A stretch of 64,000 nucleotides of DNA from Halomonas sp. JB37 (GTDB lineage Bacteria > Pseudomonadota > Gammaproteobacteria > Pseudomonadales > Halomonadaceae), in contig NZ_NRGW01000001.1 of the NCBI RefSeq assembly GCF_002332255.1, positions 1,054,001-1,118,000 on the forward strand, read 5' to 3'. Positions 17,943 through 26,741 of the stretch are shown here, piece after piece (positions within the stretch are counted from its first letter, which is position 1; every line of letters starts with the position of its first letter). Below the pieces are notes generated by a model. That model did not search any database and was not told where the DNA came from. It worked only from the letters and a program-made list of their open reading frames with translations. The position numbers were made by a program, and so were the translations under genes.

Positions 17943-19118
17943 ATGGGTGACGACATGAGCCATCAACACGAGACGCCGCGTCGGCTGCGCCTAGGCATGG
18001 TCGGCGGCGGCCAAGGGGCCTTTATCGGTGGCGTGCATCGCATTGCCGCACGACTTGATGACCACTATGAGCTGGTGGCCGGGGCTTTCGCGTCTGACGC
18101 CGAACGCAGCCAAGAGGCGGCGGCACAGCTGCACGTAGCCGCTGACCGCGCCTATCCCGATTACCAAACCATGGCTGAAGAAGAGCAAAAGCGCGCGGAT
18201 GGCATTGACGTGGTTGCGATCGTAACGCCCAACCATGTGCACTTCGACGTAGCGCGCACCTTTCTTGAGGCAGGCTTTCATGTGATCTGCGATAAGCCGA
18301 TGACGATTACGTTGGAAGAGGCCCAAACGCTGGCGGAACTTGTCGAACGTAGCGGGCTGTTCTTCGGCTTAACCCATAACTACTCCGGGTACTCGCTGGT
18401 ACGCCAAGCTCGCGAGATGGTCGCTAATGGAGAATTGGGTGATCTGCGCGTGGTGCAGGTGGAGTACCCACAGGACTGGCTTTCCACACGCCTGGAAGAT
18501 AGCGGTGTTAAGCAAGCTGAGTGGCGCACTGACCCCAAACGCAGTGGCCCGGCGGGCTGTTTGGGCGATATCGGCACGCATGCTTATCACTTGGCGCGTT
18601 ATGTGACCGGCCTGGAGCTTGAGTCCCTTGCTGCCGATATGCACACCTTTGTAGAAGGGCGTGCGCTGGATGACAACGTGCATATGCTGCTGCGCTTTAA
18701 GGGCGGCGCGCGAGGCATGTTGTGGTCTAGCCAAGTGGCGCCCGGTAACGAAAATGGCCTGCAGCTGCGTGTTTACGGTAGCCGAGGTGGCCTTGAGTGG
18801 CGACAGGAAAACCCTAATCAACTCATGCATTCACCGCTGGGAGAGCCCACGCGAATACTGACGCGCAATGGCCCAGGTCTTGGCGATGCTGCCATGGCCG
18901 CTGCGCGTATCCCGGCCGGTCATCCCGAAGGTTATCTGGAGGCTTTCGCTCAGCTCTATCGCGATTTCGCCTTGCAAATCCACGCGCGCCAACGTGGCGA
19001 TACTACCAATGCGCTGGAAGCAAAAACGCCGGACGTGACCGATGGCGTCGATGGTTTGACGTTTATCACCCGCGCACTGGCGTCGTCTAAGGCGGGTGGG
19101 CAGTGGGTCGATTTCTAA
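17943..19118 (+). CDS. Gfo/Idh/MocA-family sugar dehydrogenase
   Basis: A 391-residue NAD(P)-dependent oxidoreductase. The Rossmann motif [10 protein letters not shown] lies near residue 18, the family lysine in ICDKPMT near 120, and [10 protein letters not shown] holds the likely catalytic Asp and His near residue 215. Relatives oxidise C3 or C1 of sugars, polyols or glycosides (for example YcjS and ThuB make 3-keto sugars). Coupled to the preceding TIM-barrel gene, a 3-keto sugar route is plausible, but this is inference. No signal peptide is seen, so it should act in the cytoplasm on the imported substrate. Confidence 0.85.
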   Translation: MGDDMSHQHETPRRLRLGMVGGGQGAFIGGVHRIAARLDDHYELVAGAFASDAERSQEAAAQLHVAADRAYPDYQTMAEEEQKRADGIDVVAIVTPNHVHFDVARTFLEAGFHVICDKPMTITLEEAQTLAELVERSGLFFGLTHNYSGYSLVRQAREMVANGELGDLRVVQVEYPQDWLSTRLEDSGVKQAEWRTDPKRSGPAGCLGDIGTHAYHLARYVTGLELESLAADMHTFVEGRALDDNVHMLLRFKGGARGMLWSSQVAPGNENGLQLRVYGSRGGLEWRQENPNQLMHSPLGEPTRILTRNGPGLGDAAMAAARIPAGHPEGYLEAFAQLYRDFALQIHARQRGDTTNALEAKTPDVTDGVDGLTFITRALASSKAGGQWVDF

Positions 19119-19143
19119 AACAGCATAAGTAAGACACTACAAA

Positions 19144-19932
19144 ATGGATATGAGAATCGATATGAACCAGCACTCAGTGCGCTATGCGAGCCTTGACCAG
19201 CGTGTGGTCTTTATTACCGGCGGCGGCAGCGGTATTGGTGCCGAGCTTACCCGTGCCTTTCACCATCAGGGCGCGCGGGTAGTGTTCGTCGATATCAATG
19301 ATGACGCCAGCCACGCATTGGTCGCGGAGCTTAAAACCGAGACCGGACAAGCACCGATTTACCACCACTGTGATATTCGTGATGTGGCGAGCCTACAGCA
19401 GGTCGTCGCCGAGACTGGCGAAAACGTCGGGCCTATCCATACGTTGGTGAATAACGCTGCCAGCGATGATCGTCACTCCTGGCGGGATATCGATGTTGCC
19501 TACTGGGATGAGCGGATGTCGCTTAACTTACGGCCGATGTTCTTTACCGCCCAGGCGGTGGCCGAACAGATGATAAAAAACGGTGGTGGTTCGATCATTA
19601 ATTTCGGCTCGGTGAGTGTCCAGATGGCGCTGGGCGGTTTGCCCGCCTACGTCACCGCTAAAGCGGCGGTACATGGATTAACGCGAAGCCTGGCGCGGGA
19701 GTTAGGTGAGCACAATATCCGCGTTAATACGCTGGTGCCTGGTTCGGTGATGACCGAACGACAGCTGGAAAAATGGATCGGCCCCGACGATGAGGCCGCC
19801 ATTCAAGAACGCCAGTGTCTAAAGCTACGGCTTGAATCTGTACATATCGCGCCCGTAGCACTGTTCTTGGCCAGCGCCGAAAGCCAGGCCATCACAGGGC
19901 AAGAGCTGGCGGTAGACGCCGGTTGGGCTTAG
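19144..19932 (+). CDS. SDR-family dehydrogenase, D-xylose 1-dehydrogenase-like
   Basis: A 262-residue short-chain dehydrogenase with TGGGSGIG near residue 25, an NNAA variant of NNAG followed by SDDRHSW, and YVTAK as the catalytic YxxxK. The order DDRH..D..YWDERM.LNLR and the end VDAGWA closely resemble Caulobacter XylB, the NAD-dependent D-xylose 1-dehydrogenase of the Weimberg pathway. It could therefore oxidise D-xylose or another aldose to a lactone. Starts at 19150 and 19162 are also possible; GAGA lies before the latter. It follows the Gfo/Idh/MocA gene by 25 bp, so it is likely in the same operon. Confidence 0.82.
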   Translation: MDMRIDMNQHSVRYASLDQRVVFITGGGSGIGAELTRAFHHQGARVVFVDINDDASHALVAELKTETGQAPIYHHCDIRDVASLQQVVAETGENVGPIHTLVNNAASDDRHSWRDIDVAYWDERMSLNLRPMFFTAQAVAEQMIKNGGGSIINFGSVSVQMALGGLPAYVTAKAAVHGLTRSLARELGEHNIRVNTLVPGSVMTERQLEKWIGPDDEAAIQERQCLKLRLESVHIAPVALFLASAESQAITGQELAVDAGWA

Positions 19933-20045
19933 GAAGAAGACGTATTAATAGAAATAAGCGATGACAATGACTTGCGTATCGCTGCGTGGTCCGAAAAAAA
20001 TACGCAAAAACAAACGTTAAATAATAAGTACAAGGAGCTTCAGGT

Positions 20046-21452
20046 ATGACTCAACAGCGAACGCTAAGCCGCTCATCTTATATCCTGGTGATATGTTGCA
20101 TTGCCGCCATCGGTGGTTTTCTTTTCGGTTTCGACAGTGGCGTCATCAACGGTACGGTTGATGGCTTGCAGGCTTCTTTTAACTCCGATAGCGCGGGTAC
20201 GGGCTTTAATGTTGCCTCTATGCTGTTGGGGTGTGCCATAGGGGCTTTCTTTGCCGGTCGCTTGGCGGACCGTTTTGGGCGGCGCACATTGCTTATTGTG
20301 GCCGCAGTATTTTTTCTGGTCAGCGCCTGGGGGTCGGGTATTTCCGGCAGCTCTATGGAGTTTGTGCTGTACCGTATTCTTGGTGGTATTGCGGTAGGTG
20401 CAGCCAGTGTCATGACGCCAGCCTACATTAGTGAAGTGGCACCTTCTGCTTATCGCGGTCGGTTAGCTACTATCCAGCAAGTGGCGATTATTTCAGGCCT
20501 GTTTGTGGCGTTTCTGAGTAATTATGTGCTGGCGTACGTTTCTGGCTCAGCAATGACTGAACTGTGGTTTGGTTTTGCGACGTGGCGCTGGATGTTCTGG
20601 ATTGAGCTAATCCCTGCATCCATCTTCCTAGTGGCGTTATTGTTTATTCCCGAAAGCCCACGTTATTTAATCAGCACGGGCAAAGACACTGAGGCACGCC
20701 GCGTACTTGGCTTGGTGATGCCTGAGGAAGAAATTGAACCCAAAATACAGGAGGTTAATGCCACACTGAATCGTGATCATAAACCGCGTTTAAGCGATGT
20801 GCTTAACCGCACCACGGGGAAGGTGCATGGCATCGTGTGGGTGGGCATTGGGTTAGCGGTTTTCCAGCAGTTAGTCGGTATAAACGTAGTGTTCTATTAC
20901 GGTGCCGTGCTGTGGCAGTCAGTTGGCTTTTCAGAAAGCGATGCGCTGCTGATTAATGTGATTTCGGGGGCCGTCAGTATTGCCGCCTGCCTCTTGGCGA
21001 TTGCGCTGATCGACAAAATCGGCAGAAAGCCTCTGCTATGGGGCGGCTCCGTGGGAATGACAATAACACTGGCTTGCCTCTCCTATGCTTTCTCTACCGC
21101 AACAATGGTGGATGGCAGTCTGCGCTTATCAGATGACATGGGTGTGTTTGCGCTCGTTGCGGCCAACCTTTACGTGCTGTTTTTCAATGCTTCCTGGGGG
21201 CCGGTGATGTGGGTAATGCTGGGCGAGATGTTCCCCAATCAGATGCGCGGTTCGGGTCTGGCGATTGCAGGGCTTTTCCAATGGTTAGCCAACTTCGGTA
21301 TTACCATGACATTTCCTATCATGCTGGCTTCCGTCGGGCTGTTCGGTGCTTACGGTTTTTATGCGATCAGTGCCGTGGCATCGGTGTTCTTCGTTGTTCT
21401 CTTCGTCAAAGAAACACGCGGTAAAGAGCTTGAAGAGATGACCTATGAGTAA
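20046..21452 (+). CDS. MFS sugar porter, XylE/GalP-like
   Basis: A 468-residue proton-coupled sugar transporter with twelve predicted membrane segments. Sugar porter signatures are LADRFGRRTL after helix 2, PESPRYL after helix 6, FQQLVGINVVFYY in helix 7, and GRKPLLWGG after helix 8. It lacks a signal peptide and has CAAGGAG upstream of its ATG. Standing at the end of the ROK-regulated cluster, it may be a low-affinity alternative to the ABC importer for the same sugar, xylose or glucose being usual for this group. A 113-bp gap before it could hold its own promoter. Confidence 0.9.
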   Translation: MTQQRTLSRSSYILVICCIAAIGGFLFGFDSGVINGTVDGLQASFNSDSAGTGFNVASMLLGCAIGAFFAGRLADRFGRRTLLIVAAVFFLVSAWGSGISGSSMEFVLYRILGGIAVGAASVMTPAYISEVAPSAYRGRLATIQQVAIISGLFVAFLSNYVLAYVSGSAMTELWFGFATWRWMFWIELIPASIFLVALLFIPESPRYLISTGKDTEARRVLGLVMPEEEIEPKIQEVNATLNRDHKPRLSDVLNRTTGKVHGIVWVGIGLAVFQQLVGINVVFYYGAVLWQSVGFSESDALLINVISGAVSIAACLLAIALIDKIGRKPLLWGGSVGMTITLACLSYAFSTATMVDGSLRLSDDMGVFALVAANLYVLFFNASWGPVMWVMLGEMFPNQMRGSGLAIAGLFQWLANFGITMTFPIMLASVGLFGAYGFYAISAVASVFFVVLFVKETRGKELEEMTYE

Positions 21453-21466
21453 ACGGTAGATGCAGG

Positions 21467-21502
21467 CGGGGCAATTAAACATAGCAGGCTTACATTGCCC
21501 CG
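21467..21502 (+). terminator. Probable terminator of the sugar cluster
   Basis: A 9-bp stem, CGGGGCAAT with ATTGCCCCG, encloses an 18-nt loop just after the MFS gene, and an outer pair AACGGTA/TACCGTT extends it. Only TTT follows, so it is a weak candidate. Confidence 0.45.
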
Positions 21503-21633
21503 TTTGGCTGTACCGTTAAGGAGCATGTGCCAATTATAGGCAATAAAAAATTAATTTTTATTAATAAAAACAAATGGTTGGCATGAATATTAGAACTATA
21601 AGATACTGTTTGGTAATGATTTTTATTAATGAT

Positions 21634-21648
21634 TGCCAGTAACTGGCA
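21634..21648. promoter_or_regulatory. TGCCAGT inverted repeat next to the sigma-54 promoter
   Basis: TGCCAGT and ACTGGCA pair perfectly around one base. The right arm overlaps the -24 element of the sigma-54 promoter at 21644, so a protein bound here would compete with the polymerase. It may instead be chance arising from the TGGCA of the promoter. Confidence 0.35.
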
Positions 21649-21659
21649 CGGGGGGTGCA
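21644..21659 (+). promoter_or_regulatory. Sigma-54 (-24/-12) promoter for the acidic protein gene
   Basis: TGGCACGGGGGGTGCA matches the consensus TGGCACR-N4-TTGCW at all but one position, with exactly ten bases between the invariant GG and GC. It lies 112 bp before the acidic protein gene on the same strand. Transcription would begin near 21670. An activator binding site upstream was not identified. Confidence 0.65.
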
Positions 21660-21670
21660 ATGATAGAGGT

Positions 21671-21703
21671 AAGAACGGAGCAGGCAAGAGGCCTGACGTT
21701 CTT
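21671..21703 (+). other. Hairpin at the predicted 5' end of the acidic protein mRNA
   Basis: AAGAACG pairs with CGTTCTT and, inside, CAGGC pairs with GCCTG around a short loop. It begins at the expected start of the sigma-54 transcript, a position where stem-loops often stabilise mRNA against decay. It is followed by CTTAACCTTT, too weak a T run for a clear terminator. Confidence 0.5.
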
Positions 21704-21770
21704 AACCTTTAAACCACTCTATGATTCTCGTATTGCGGTTTAAGAAGTAACGTTATTAGGAGGCAGTATC

Positions 21771-22070
21771 ATGATGAAGAAGGATTCTCTCAAGAAGCTT
21801 GGCATCCTAGGTGTATCGTTTGGCCTGATGGCTAGCCCTCTCGCCTTTGCACAAATGGAAGGTAGTGGCACAGAGCAAGAACCGACGCCGCAAGAAGAAA
21901 CCATGCAAGACGATCAAGGTACCTACAACTCTTACGACACTGAGCAAGAGCAAGGCCAGGACGTAGGAACGGAGTATGAAGAGGAAGAGGAAGAATTCAC
22001 TTTCGAAGAAGAGGAAGAGGAGCAAGAAGCACCCACCACTGACGATCAGCAGGGCGATTCCGGGTGGTAA
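21771..22070 (+). CDS. Small exported acidic protein, Glu-rich
   Basis: A 99-residue protein I do not recognise as a named family. A clear signal peptide (KK near the start, hydrophobic core, cut after AFA at residue 27) leaves a mature chain of about 72 residues dominated by Glu, Gln and Asp, including two runs of six Glu around FTF. There are no cysteines and no globular-looking core, so it is probably disordered and could bind cations. AGGAGG lies upstream of the ATG. It forms a single-gene unit between a sigma-54 promoter and a strong terminator. Confidence 0.8.
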   Translation: MMKKDSLKKLGILGVSFGLMASPLAFAQMEGSGTEQEPTPQEETMQDDQGTYNSYDTEQEQGQDVGTEYEEEEEEFTFEEEEEEQEAPTTDDQQGDSGW

Positions 22071-22118
22071 TTGCAATCTTTAAGGAATAACTTTTCTCGG
22101 GTTCAAGGATGAGCCACA

Positions 22119-22147
22119 AAATGCCCCGTTCATTGCGGGGCATTTTT
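22119..22147 (+). terminator. Terminator of the acidic protein gene
   Basis: ATGCCCCG and CGGGGCAT form a perfect 8-bp stem with a 7-nt loop, flanked by A and T tracts (five T at 22143-22147). It is a textbook intrinsic terminator. Confidence 0.88.
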
Positions 22148-22161
22148 GTGCCTGACCATTT

Positions 22162-22206
22162 AAGGCCATCAACGTTAAGGTCATCAACGTTAAGACGATC
22201 AACTAA
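22162..22206 (+). repeat. 15-bp tandem repeat, three copies
   Basis: AAGGCCATCAACGTT, AAGGTCATCAACGTT and a diverged third unit stand in a row between the terminator and the membrane acyltransferase gene. It is one of several 15-bp repeats in the window and here it lies in noncoding DNA. Confidence 0.8.
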
Positions 22207-22251
22207 GGCGCACGATATAGTGGTGCATTGCTCCTCTACAAGGATGTCTCG

Positions 22252-23361
22252 ATGCAGCTGACATGGTCGCAAATACCTCAATTGCCCAAAGCAGAGGGCC
22301 GTATACAGGCCATTGATTTGGCGCGTGGCCTGGCGATTGGCTTGATGATTATGAGTCACGCGGTCAGTGGGCTAGTCGGCATACGCAATGTGCCGGACTG
22401 GGGCATGGTGCCGATCCATTTTTTGACAAAGTTTTCTTCCTCGCTGTTTATTTTAGTCTTCGGTATTGCCTTGGCCGTGGCATTTTTGTCGCATACTCAA
22501 AGCGATGATTGGCCCAAGCGCAGGCTCAAGCTTTGTCTGCGCGGCGTGGAAGTATGGTTCTGGTACAAAGCGCTGCTCGTGATTGAAATGCTGCCGTTCT
22601 ATCCCCCCGGCGATATCGTGGATGCCTTGCTCTACGGGCGCTTCGCGATATGGACGGAAATCTTAGGCTTTTACGCTATCGCGCTGCTGTGGGTGCCACT
22701 GATGTTGCCGCTATGGGCGCGGGCACCGCTGTGGAGCCGACTCGCCACGATTGGTGTCTTCATCGCGCTAACGGTGTGGCTGCAGAGCCTGACCTTCGGT
22801 GGTAACGATATTCTGAAAGCGCTGCTGGTCGACCACGAAAACCACTACGCATGGGGGCAGATTAGTCGTGCACCGTTGATTTTAGTTGGGCTGCTTATTG
22901 GTGAGTCGCTGCTACGCTGCTACTTTGAACCCGCCGCACGGCGCCGCTTAGTGCTTACGCTGCTGGGGCTTGGGGCGCTCATGGTCGGCGGATTTTATGC
23001 CTTAGCATTGGCGAGCGGCGATGTGCACGCGGCCATGCTGGCGGTGGCTAATAATGTTGGCAAGCATCCGCCTGGGCTTGAGTTTATGCTGTTTAGCTTA
23101 GGCGGTGCGCTGGTGCTGTTAGCCCTTGCACTGGCCGGGGGCGCCCGTGCCGCCAAGGTGTTAATGCCGCTGACTGTGATTGGCACAGACGCGCTGAAGA
23201 CGTTTATTTTCCACATTGTGATGATTTTCTTGGTGCTGCGTTTTCTATTGCAAGGCGAGGGCCTTTACAGCTATCCACAGGCGCTCGGTATTGGCGGGCT
23301 GTTGATAATCGGTGCCGCCGCATGGATTTGGGTGACCCGTTGGATGGCCGCTCACCGCTGA
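22252..23361 (+). CDS. DUF1624-type membrane acyltransferase-like protein
   Basis: A 369-residue inner-membrane protein with about ten hydrophobic segments. The opening RIQAIDLARGLAIGLMIMSH is the signature of the heparan-alpha-glucosaminide N-acetyltransferase-like (DUF1624) family, which is thought to acylate sugars or envelope glycans across the membrane. The substrate is unknown. AAGGA lies before the ATG at 22252, which is preferred to the in-frame TTG at 22228. The next gene, a serine hydrolase, begins 31 bp downstream and is probably cotranscribed, hinting at a cell-envelope role for both. Confidence 0.8.
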   Translation: MQLTWSQIPQLPKAEGRIQAIDLARGLAIGLMIMSHAVSGLVGIRNVPDWGMVPIHFLTKFSSSLFILVFGIALAVAFLSHTQSDDWPKRRLKLCLRGVEVWFWYKALLVIEMLPFYPPGDIVDALLYGRFAIWTEILGFYAIALLWVPLMLPLWARAPLWSRLATIGVFIALTVWLQSLTFGGNDILKALLVDHENHYAWGQISRAPLILVGLLIGESLLRCYFEPAARRRLVLTLLGLGALMVGGFYALALASGDVHAAMLAVANNVGKHPPGLEFMLFSLGGALVLLALALAGGARAAKVLMPLTVIGTDALKTFIFHIVMIFLVLRFLLQGEGLYSYPQALGIGGLLIIGAAAWIWVTRWMAAHR

Positions 23362-23392
23362 TTTTCACATAAAGCATTAAGAGGTAACGCAT

Positions 23393-24595
23393 TTGCGACA
23401 CTGGATACGGCGTGGGCTGATAGCGCTAGCGCTTCTCATCGTAGCTCTTCCCATCGTAGCTCTTCTCAACGTACTGCCTGCCTCTGCACAGGCTGACGAG
23501 ACCAATGAGTACGATACTAATGGGTACGAGACCAATTGGTACTACGAGGTAGATAAGCGCAGCACCTGGCAGGGCGATTTAACTGCTCGACTGCAGGCCA
23601 TCGAAGGTGTGTTTGGCGGCCAGCTAGGCGTTTATGTACAGAACCTGGCCACTGGCGAAGCCTACTCTTGGCATGCTGATGCCCCTTGGTATTTGGCCTC
23701 GCTGATCAAGGTGCCGGTAGCGGCCCAGGTGCTGGCAGAGCGCCAAGCAGGCACGCTGACGTTAGATGAGCGCTTAACGCTTGCGCGCAGCGACTTTGTC
23801 GATGGCGCAGGCCCCACTAATTGGCACGACCCCGGCACGCCGATTTCTATTCGCTACTTGATGGAGCAAATGATTACCGTCAGTGATAACACCGCCACCG
23901 ATATGCTGATTGACCGGGTAGGGCTGGCGGCGGTTAATGCGCGTGCGCGAAGGATGATCGCGGCAAGCGGTGGTGATCCCTCTGCAATCGGCCCTATTAC
24001 TAAGCTAGTCGGTGTGCGCCAAGGCATTTATGGCCAGCTGCACCCCGATGCCCGCGCGCTGGGCGGCATGGACTTCATGGCGCTGCGTCAACACGCGGTA
24101 AGTCAGCGCCCAAAAGCGCTAGCCCGCGCGCTTGGGGTAAGCACCGACACCTTCGCGCAGCCGGATTACGACCACGCCTTTGATGCCTACGAAGCCATGG
24201 GCGAAAATGTCGGTACGCTGAGTGCTTACGGGGATTTACTGGCGAGCCTGTACGGCACGCAGCAAGGTCTTTCACAAGAGCAGGACGGCCCGGACAATCT
24301 AGATGCCGAGCAGCGCCAAGCGCTATTAGAGGTGATGCGGCGAACGAGTTCCGGCAAGCAGCGCCTCAAGGCGGGCTTGGGTGAAGGCATTAACTTCGCG
24401 CATAAAACCGGTACTCAGCAGCAGCGCAGCTGCGATGCGGGCATTGCCCAGCGCGAACAGGCCGATATTAGCGCCGATGGCCCCTGGGTGATTGTTAGCT
24501 GTATGCGCGGCCCTGCGGCCTTAAGCACTCATGAGCGGGCGATGGCAAGTGTGGGTGAAGCGTTACGCCGCAGTGGTGCTCTTGGCAGGCCATGA
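23393..24595 (+). CDS. Serine hydrolase, class A beta-lactamase fold, membrane-anchored or exported
   Basis: A 400-residue protein starting at a TTG with GAGGT at good distance. The N-terminal hydrophobic segment is a signal peptide or anchor. The catalytic SxxK is SLIK in WYLASLIKVPVAAQV, SDN occurs in TVSDNTATDML, and KTG in AHKTGTQQQ, so the active site of the class A beta-lactamase/D-Ala-D-Ala peptidase fold is intact. True beta-lactamase activity cannot be told from sequence. Two 15-bp tandem repeats shape its N-terminus: one lies in the signal segment and one gives ETNEY, DTNGY, ETNWY directly after it. Confidence 0.85.
   Translation: MRHWIRRGLIALALLIVALPIVALLNVLPASAQADETNEYDTNGYETNWYYEVDKRSTWQGDLTARLQAIEGVFGGQLGVYVQNLATGEAYSWHADAPWYLASLIKVPVAAQVLAERQAGTLTLDERLTLARSDFVDGAGPTNWHDPGTPISIRYLMEQMITVSDNTATDMLIDRVGLAAVNARARRMIAASGGDPSAIGPITKLVGVRQGIYGQLHPDARALGGMDFMALRQHAVSQRPKALARALGVSTDTFAQPDYDHAFDAYEAMGENVGTLSAYGDLLASLYGTQQGLSQEQDGPDNLDAEQRQALLEVMRRTSSGKQRLKAGLGEGINFAHKTGTQQQRSCDAGIAQREQADISADGPWVIVSCMRGPAALSTHERAMASVGEALRRSGALGRP
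23432..23476 (+). repeat. 15-bp tandem repeat in the signal-peptide region
   Basis: Three units starting CTTCTCATCGTAGCT encode the repeated LLIVA/LPIVA core of the hydrophobic segment of the serine hydrolase. In-frame copy-number change would lengthen or shorten the membrane segment by five residues. Confidence 0.8.
23498..23542 (+). repeat. 15-bp tandem repeat after the signal peptide
   Basis: Three units (GAGACCAATGAGTAC and variants) encode ETNEY, DTNGY and ETNWY in the serine hydrolase, 22 bp after the previous repeat and in the same gene. Confidence 0.8.
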
Positions 24596-24663
24596 TAAAC
24601 TAGTGCGTCCTCGTTTCCGTCGGCATCAAAACGGCGACGAAAAAACCACTTTAGGAGCAATTT

Positions 24664-24942
24664 ATGTCACGCGCCAGCGCCCGCCACATTTTGGTCAGCA
24701 GTGAAGAACAGTGCCTAGCACTTAAGAAAGAAATTGAGAGCGGCAGCGATTTTGCTGACGTCGCCAAGCAGCATTCTAGCTGCCCTTCTAGCCGCCAAGG
24801 TGGCGATCTGGGCACCTTCGGCCCCGGTCAAATGGTGCCTGAGTTCGACAAAGTCGTCTTCAACGACGAAGTAGGCCAAGTCCACGGCCCGGTCAAAACA
24901 CAGTTCGGTTACCACCTGTTAGAAATCACCAGCCGCAGCTAA
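24664..24942 (+). CDS. ppiC: Parvulin-type peptidyl-prolyl isomerase
   Basis: A 92-residue single-domain parvulin, matching the length of E. coli PpiC. SARHILV, the [17 protein letters not shown] block and the closing [10 protein letters not shown] are the family hallmarks. It catalyses cis-trans isomerisation of prolyl bonds, and with no signal peptide it should be cytoplasmic. AGGAG precedes the ATG. It stands alone between the serine hydrolase and an ABC exporter, and a strong GC hairpin separates it from the latter. Confidence 0.95.
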   Translation: MSRASARHILVSSEEQCLALKKEIESGSDFADVAKQHSSCPSSRQGGDLGTFGPGQMVPEFDKVVFNDEVGQVHGPVKTQFGYHLLEITSRS

Positions 24943-24973
24943 TGTCAGCAACGTTTGCCTGAAGGCCGTCAAG

Positions 24974-24999
24974 CGCCGCGACCCTTTGAGGGCGCGGCG
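24974..24999 (+). other. GC-rich hairpin between ppiC and the ABC ATPase
   Basis: CGCCGCG pairs with CGCGGCG, and CCCT with AGGG inside, with one bulged A. It ends a few bases before the ribosome site of the next gene and has no T run, so it is a transcript-end stabiliser or translation modulator rather than a clear terminator. Confidence 0.45.
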
Positions 25000-25012
25000 T
25001 GAGGAGTACGCC

Positions 25013-25948
25013 TTGAACGACCCAATTATTACCATTAACGGCCTGAACAAAACCTATGAAGGTGGCTTTCAGGCGTTAACCCGTGTCGATTTAACGATTC
25101 AGCGCGGCGAAATATTTGCCCTGCTTGGCCCCAACGGGGCGGGCAAAACAACCCTGATTAGCGTGGTATGTGGCTTGGTCAATCCGACCGCTGGCCACGT
25201 CACCATCGACGGTTTTGATAACGTCAGCCAGTACCGCCAAGCCCGCGAACGCATCGGGCTGGTACCTCAAGAGCTCACCAACGAAGCGTTTGAAACGGTG
25301 TGGAACACGGTCAGTTTCAGCCGAGGCCTGTTTGGCAAGCCACCCAACCCTGCGCATATCGAAAAAGTGCTGAAATCGCTGGCGCTGTGGGATAAACGCC
25401 ACAACCGGCTAATGACGCTGTCAGGCGGCATGAAGCGCCGGGTGCTAATTGCTAAAGCGCTTTCGCATGAGCCGCGCATTCTGTTTCTAGATGAGCCCAC
25501 CGCTGGCGTTGATGTTGAGCTGCGCCGCGAGATGTGGGAAGTCGTGCGCCAACTGCGTGACAACGGTGTCACCATTATTTTAACCACGCACTATATCGAA
25601 GAAGCCGAAGAGATGGCCGACCGTATCGGGGTCATCAATCATGGCGAGATTGTGCTGGTTGAAGAGAAAGCGGTATTGATGAGTAAGCTAGGCAGCAAGC
25701 AACTAACGCTTAATCTACAAACGCCGCTTACCGAGGTGCCCGCTGCTCTACAGCGCTTCGAGCTAAGTTTGGCAGCAGAAGGCCATGAGCTTATTTATAC
25801 CTACGACGGTCGCCAAGAAGAAGACGGGCGCGGCATGTCAGAGCTGCTGAGCGCCTTGGAGCGGGAAGGGGTGGCCTTTAAAGACCTCAACACCCGGCAA
25901 AGCTCGCTTGAAGATATTTTCGTCGATTTAGTTAAGGAGCGCGCATGA
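25013..25948 (+). CDS. ABC-2 exporter, ATP-binding protein (YadG-like)
   Basis: A 311-residue ATPase with Walker [10 protein letters not shown], signature LSGGMKRR, Walker [13 protein letters not shown] and the H-loop TTHYIEEAE. The C-terminal extension of about 90 residues is usual for YadG-like and DrrA-like exporters. The TTG at 25013 has GAGGAG at ideal distance; an earlier TTG at 24986 lies inside the hairpin and is rejected. Its last 4 bp overlap the permease gene (ATGA). The exported substrate is unknown. Confidence 0.9.
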   Translation: MNDPIITINGLNKTYEGGFQALTRVDLTIQRGEIFALLGPNGAGKTTLISVVCGLVNPTAGHVTIDGFDNVSQYRQARERIGLVPQELTNEAFETVWNTVSFSRGLFGKPPNPAHIEKVLKSLALWDKRHNRLMTLSGGMKRRVLIAKALSHEPRILFLDEPTAGVDVELRREMWEVVRQLRDNGVTIILTTHYIEEAEEMADRIGVINHGEIVLVEEKAVLMSKLGSKQLTLNLQTPLTEVPAALQRFELSLAAEGHELIYTYDGRQEEDGRGMSELLSALEREGVAFKDLNTRQSSLEDIFVDLVKERA

Positions 25949-26706
25949 ACCTTCATCCCGTTCGCGCCATTTACATGGCGGAAATGGCCCGTACGCGTCG
26001 CACCTTGCTGCAAAGTATCGTTTCGCCCGTCATCTCCACCTCGCTATATTTTGTGGTGTTTGGCGCCGCGATTGGCTCGCGCATCAGTGAAATCAACGGG
26101 GTCAGCTACGGGGCGTTTATTGTGCCGGGGCTGATTATGCTGATGCTACTGACGCAAAGTGTTTCCAACGCGTCGTTTGGGATATTTTTTCCCAAGTTTT
26201 CCGGCAGTATTTACGAGCTGCTTTCAGCGCCTATTTCGCACCTTGAAATTGTGATTGGCTACGTAGGGGCGGCGGCCTCGAAATCGATTCTGCTGGGGCT
26301 GATAATTTTAGCCACCTCAAACTTTTTCGTGCCGCTAGAAATCGCCCATCCGTTTTGGATGCTGAGCTTTTTAGTGCTTACGGCCGTCACCTTTAGTCTG
26401 CTCGGTTTTATTATCGGTATTTGGGCCGACGGTTTTGACCGGCTGCAGCTTGTGCCGCTATTAGTCATCACGCCGCTGACATTTCTTGGGGGCAGTTTTT
26501 ACTCTATCGATATGCTGCCGCCGTTTTGGCAAACCGTCACCCTAGCCAACCCCGTGGTGTACTTGGTGAGCGGCTTTCGCTGGAGCTTTTACGGCATTAG
26601 CGACGTAAGCCTTGCGGCTAGCGTGGGCATGATTGCGCTATTTCTAACGGTTTGCCTGGCCACTATTAGCTGGATGTTCCGCACCGGCTATCGCCTCAAG
26701 CCTTGA
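25945..26706 (+). CDS. ABC-2 exporter, permease (YadH-like)
   Basis: A 253-residue ABC-2 type membrane protein with about six membrane segments. [19 protein letters not shown] and [17 protein letters not shown] are characteristic of the YadH/drug-exporter group. Translation is coupled to the ATPase through the ATGA overlap. With the ATPase it should form a complete half-transporter pair acting as a dimer. Substrate unknown. Confidence 0.9.
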   Translation: MNLHPVRAIYMAEMARTRRTLLQSIVSPVISTSLYFVVFGAAIGSRISEINGVSYGAFIVPGLIMLMLLTQSVSNASFGIFFPKFSGSIYELLSAPISHLEIVIGYVGAAASKSILLGLIILATSNFFVPLEIAHPFWMLSFLVLTAVTFSLLGFIIGIWADGFDRLQLVPLLVITPLTFLGGSFYSIDMLPPFWQTVTLANPVVYLVSGFRWSFYGISDVSLAASVGMIALFLTVCLATISWMFRTGYRLKP

Positions 26707-26741
26707 GCCAACTTTTAACCCTTGGACACTGATAAACCCCT

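Noticed and set aside
24986..25012. Upstream TTG start for the YadG-like ATPase
   Set aside because: It lies inside a GC-rich hairpin without ribosome site; the TTG at 25013 has GAGGAG.
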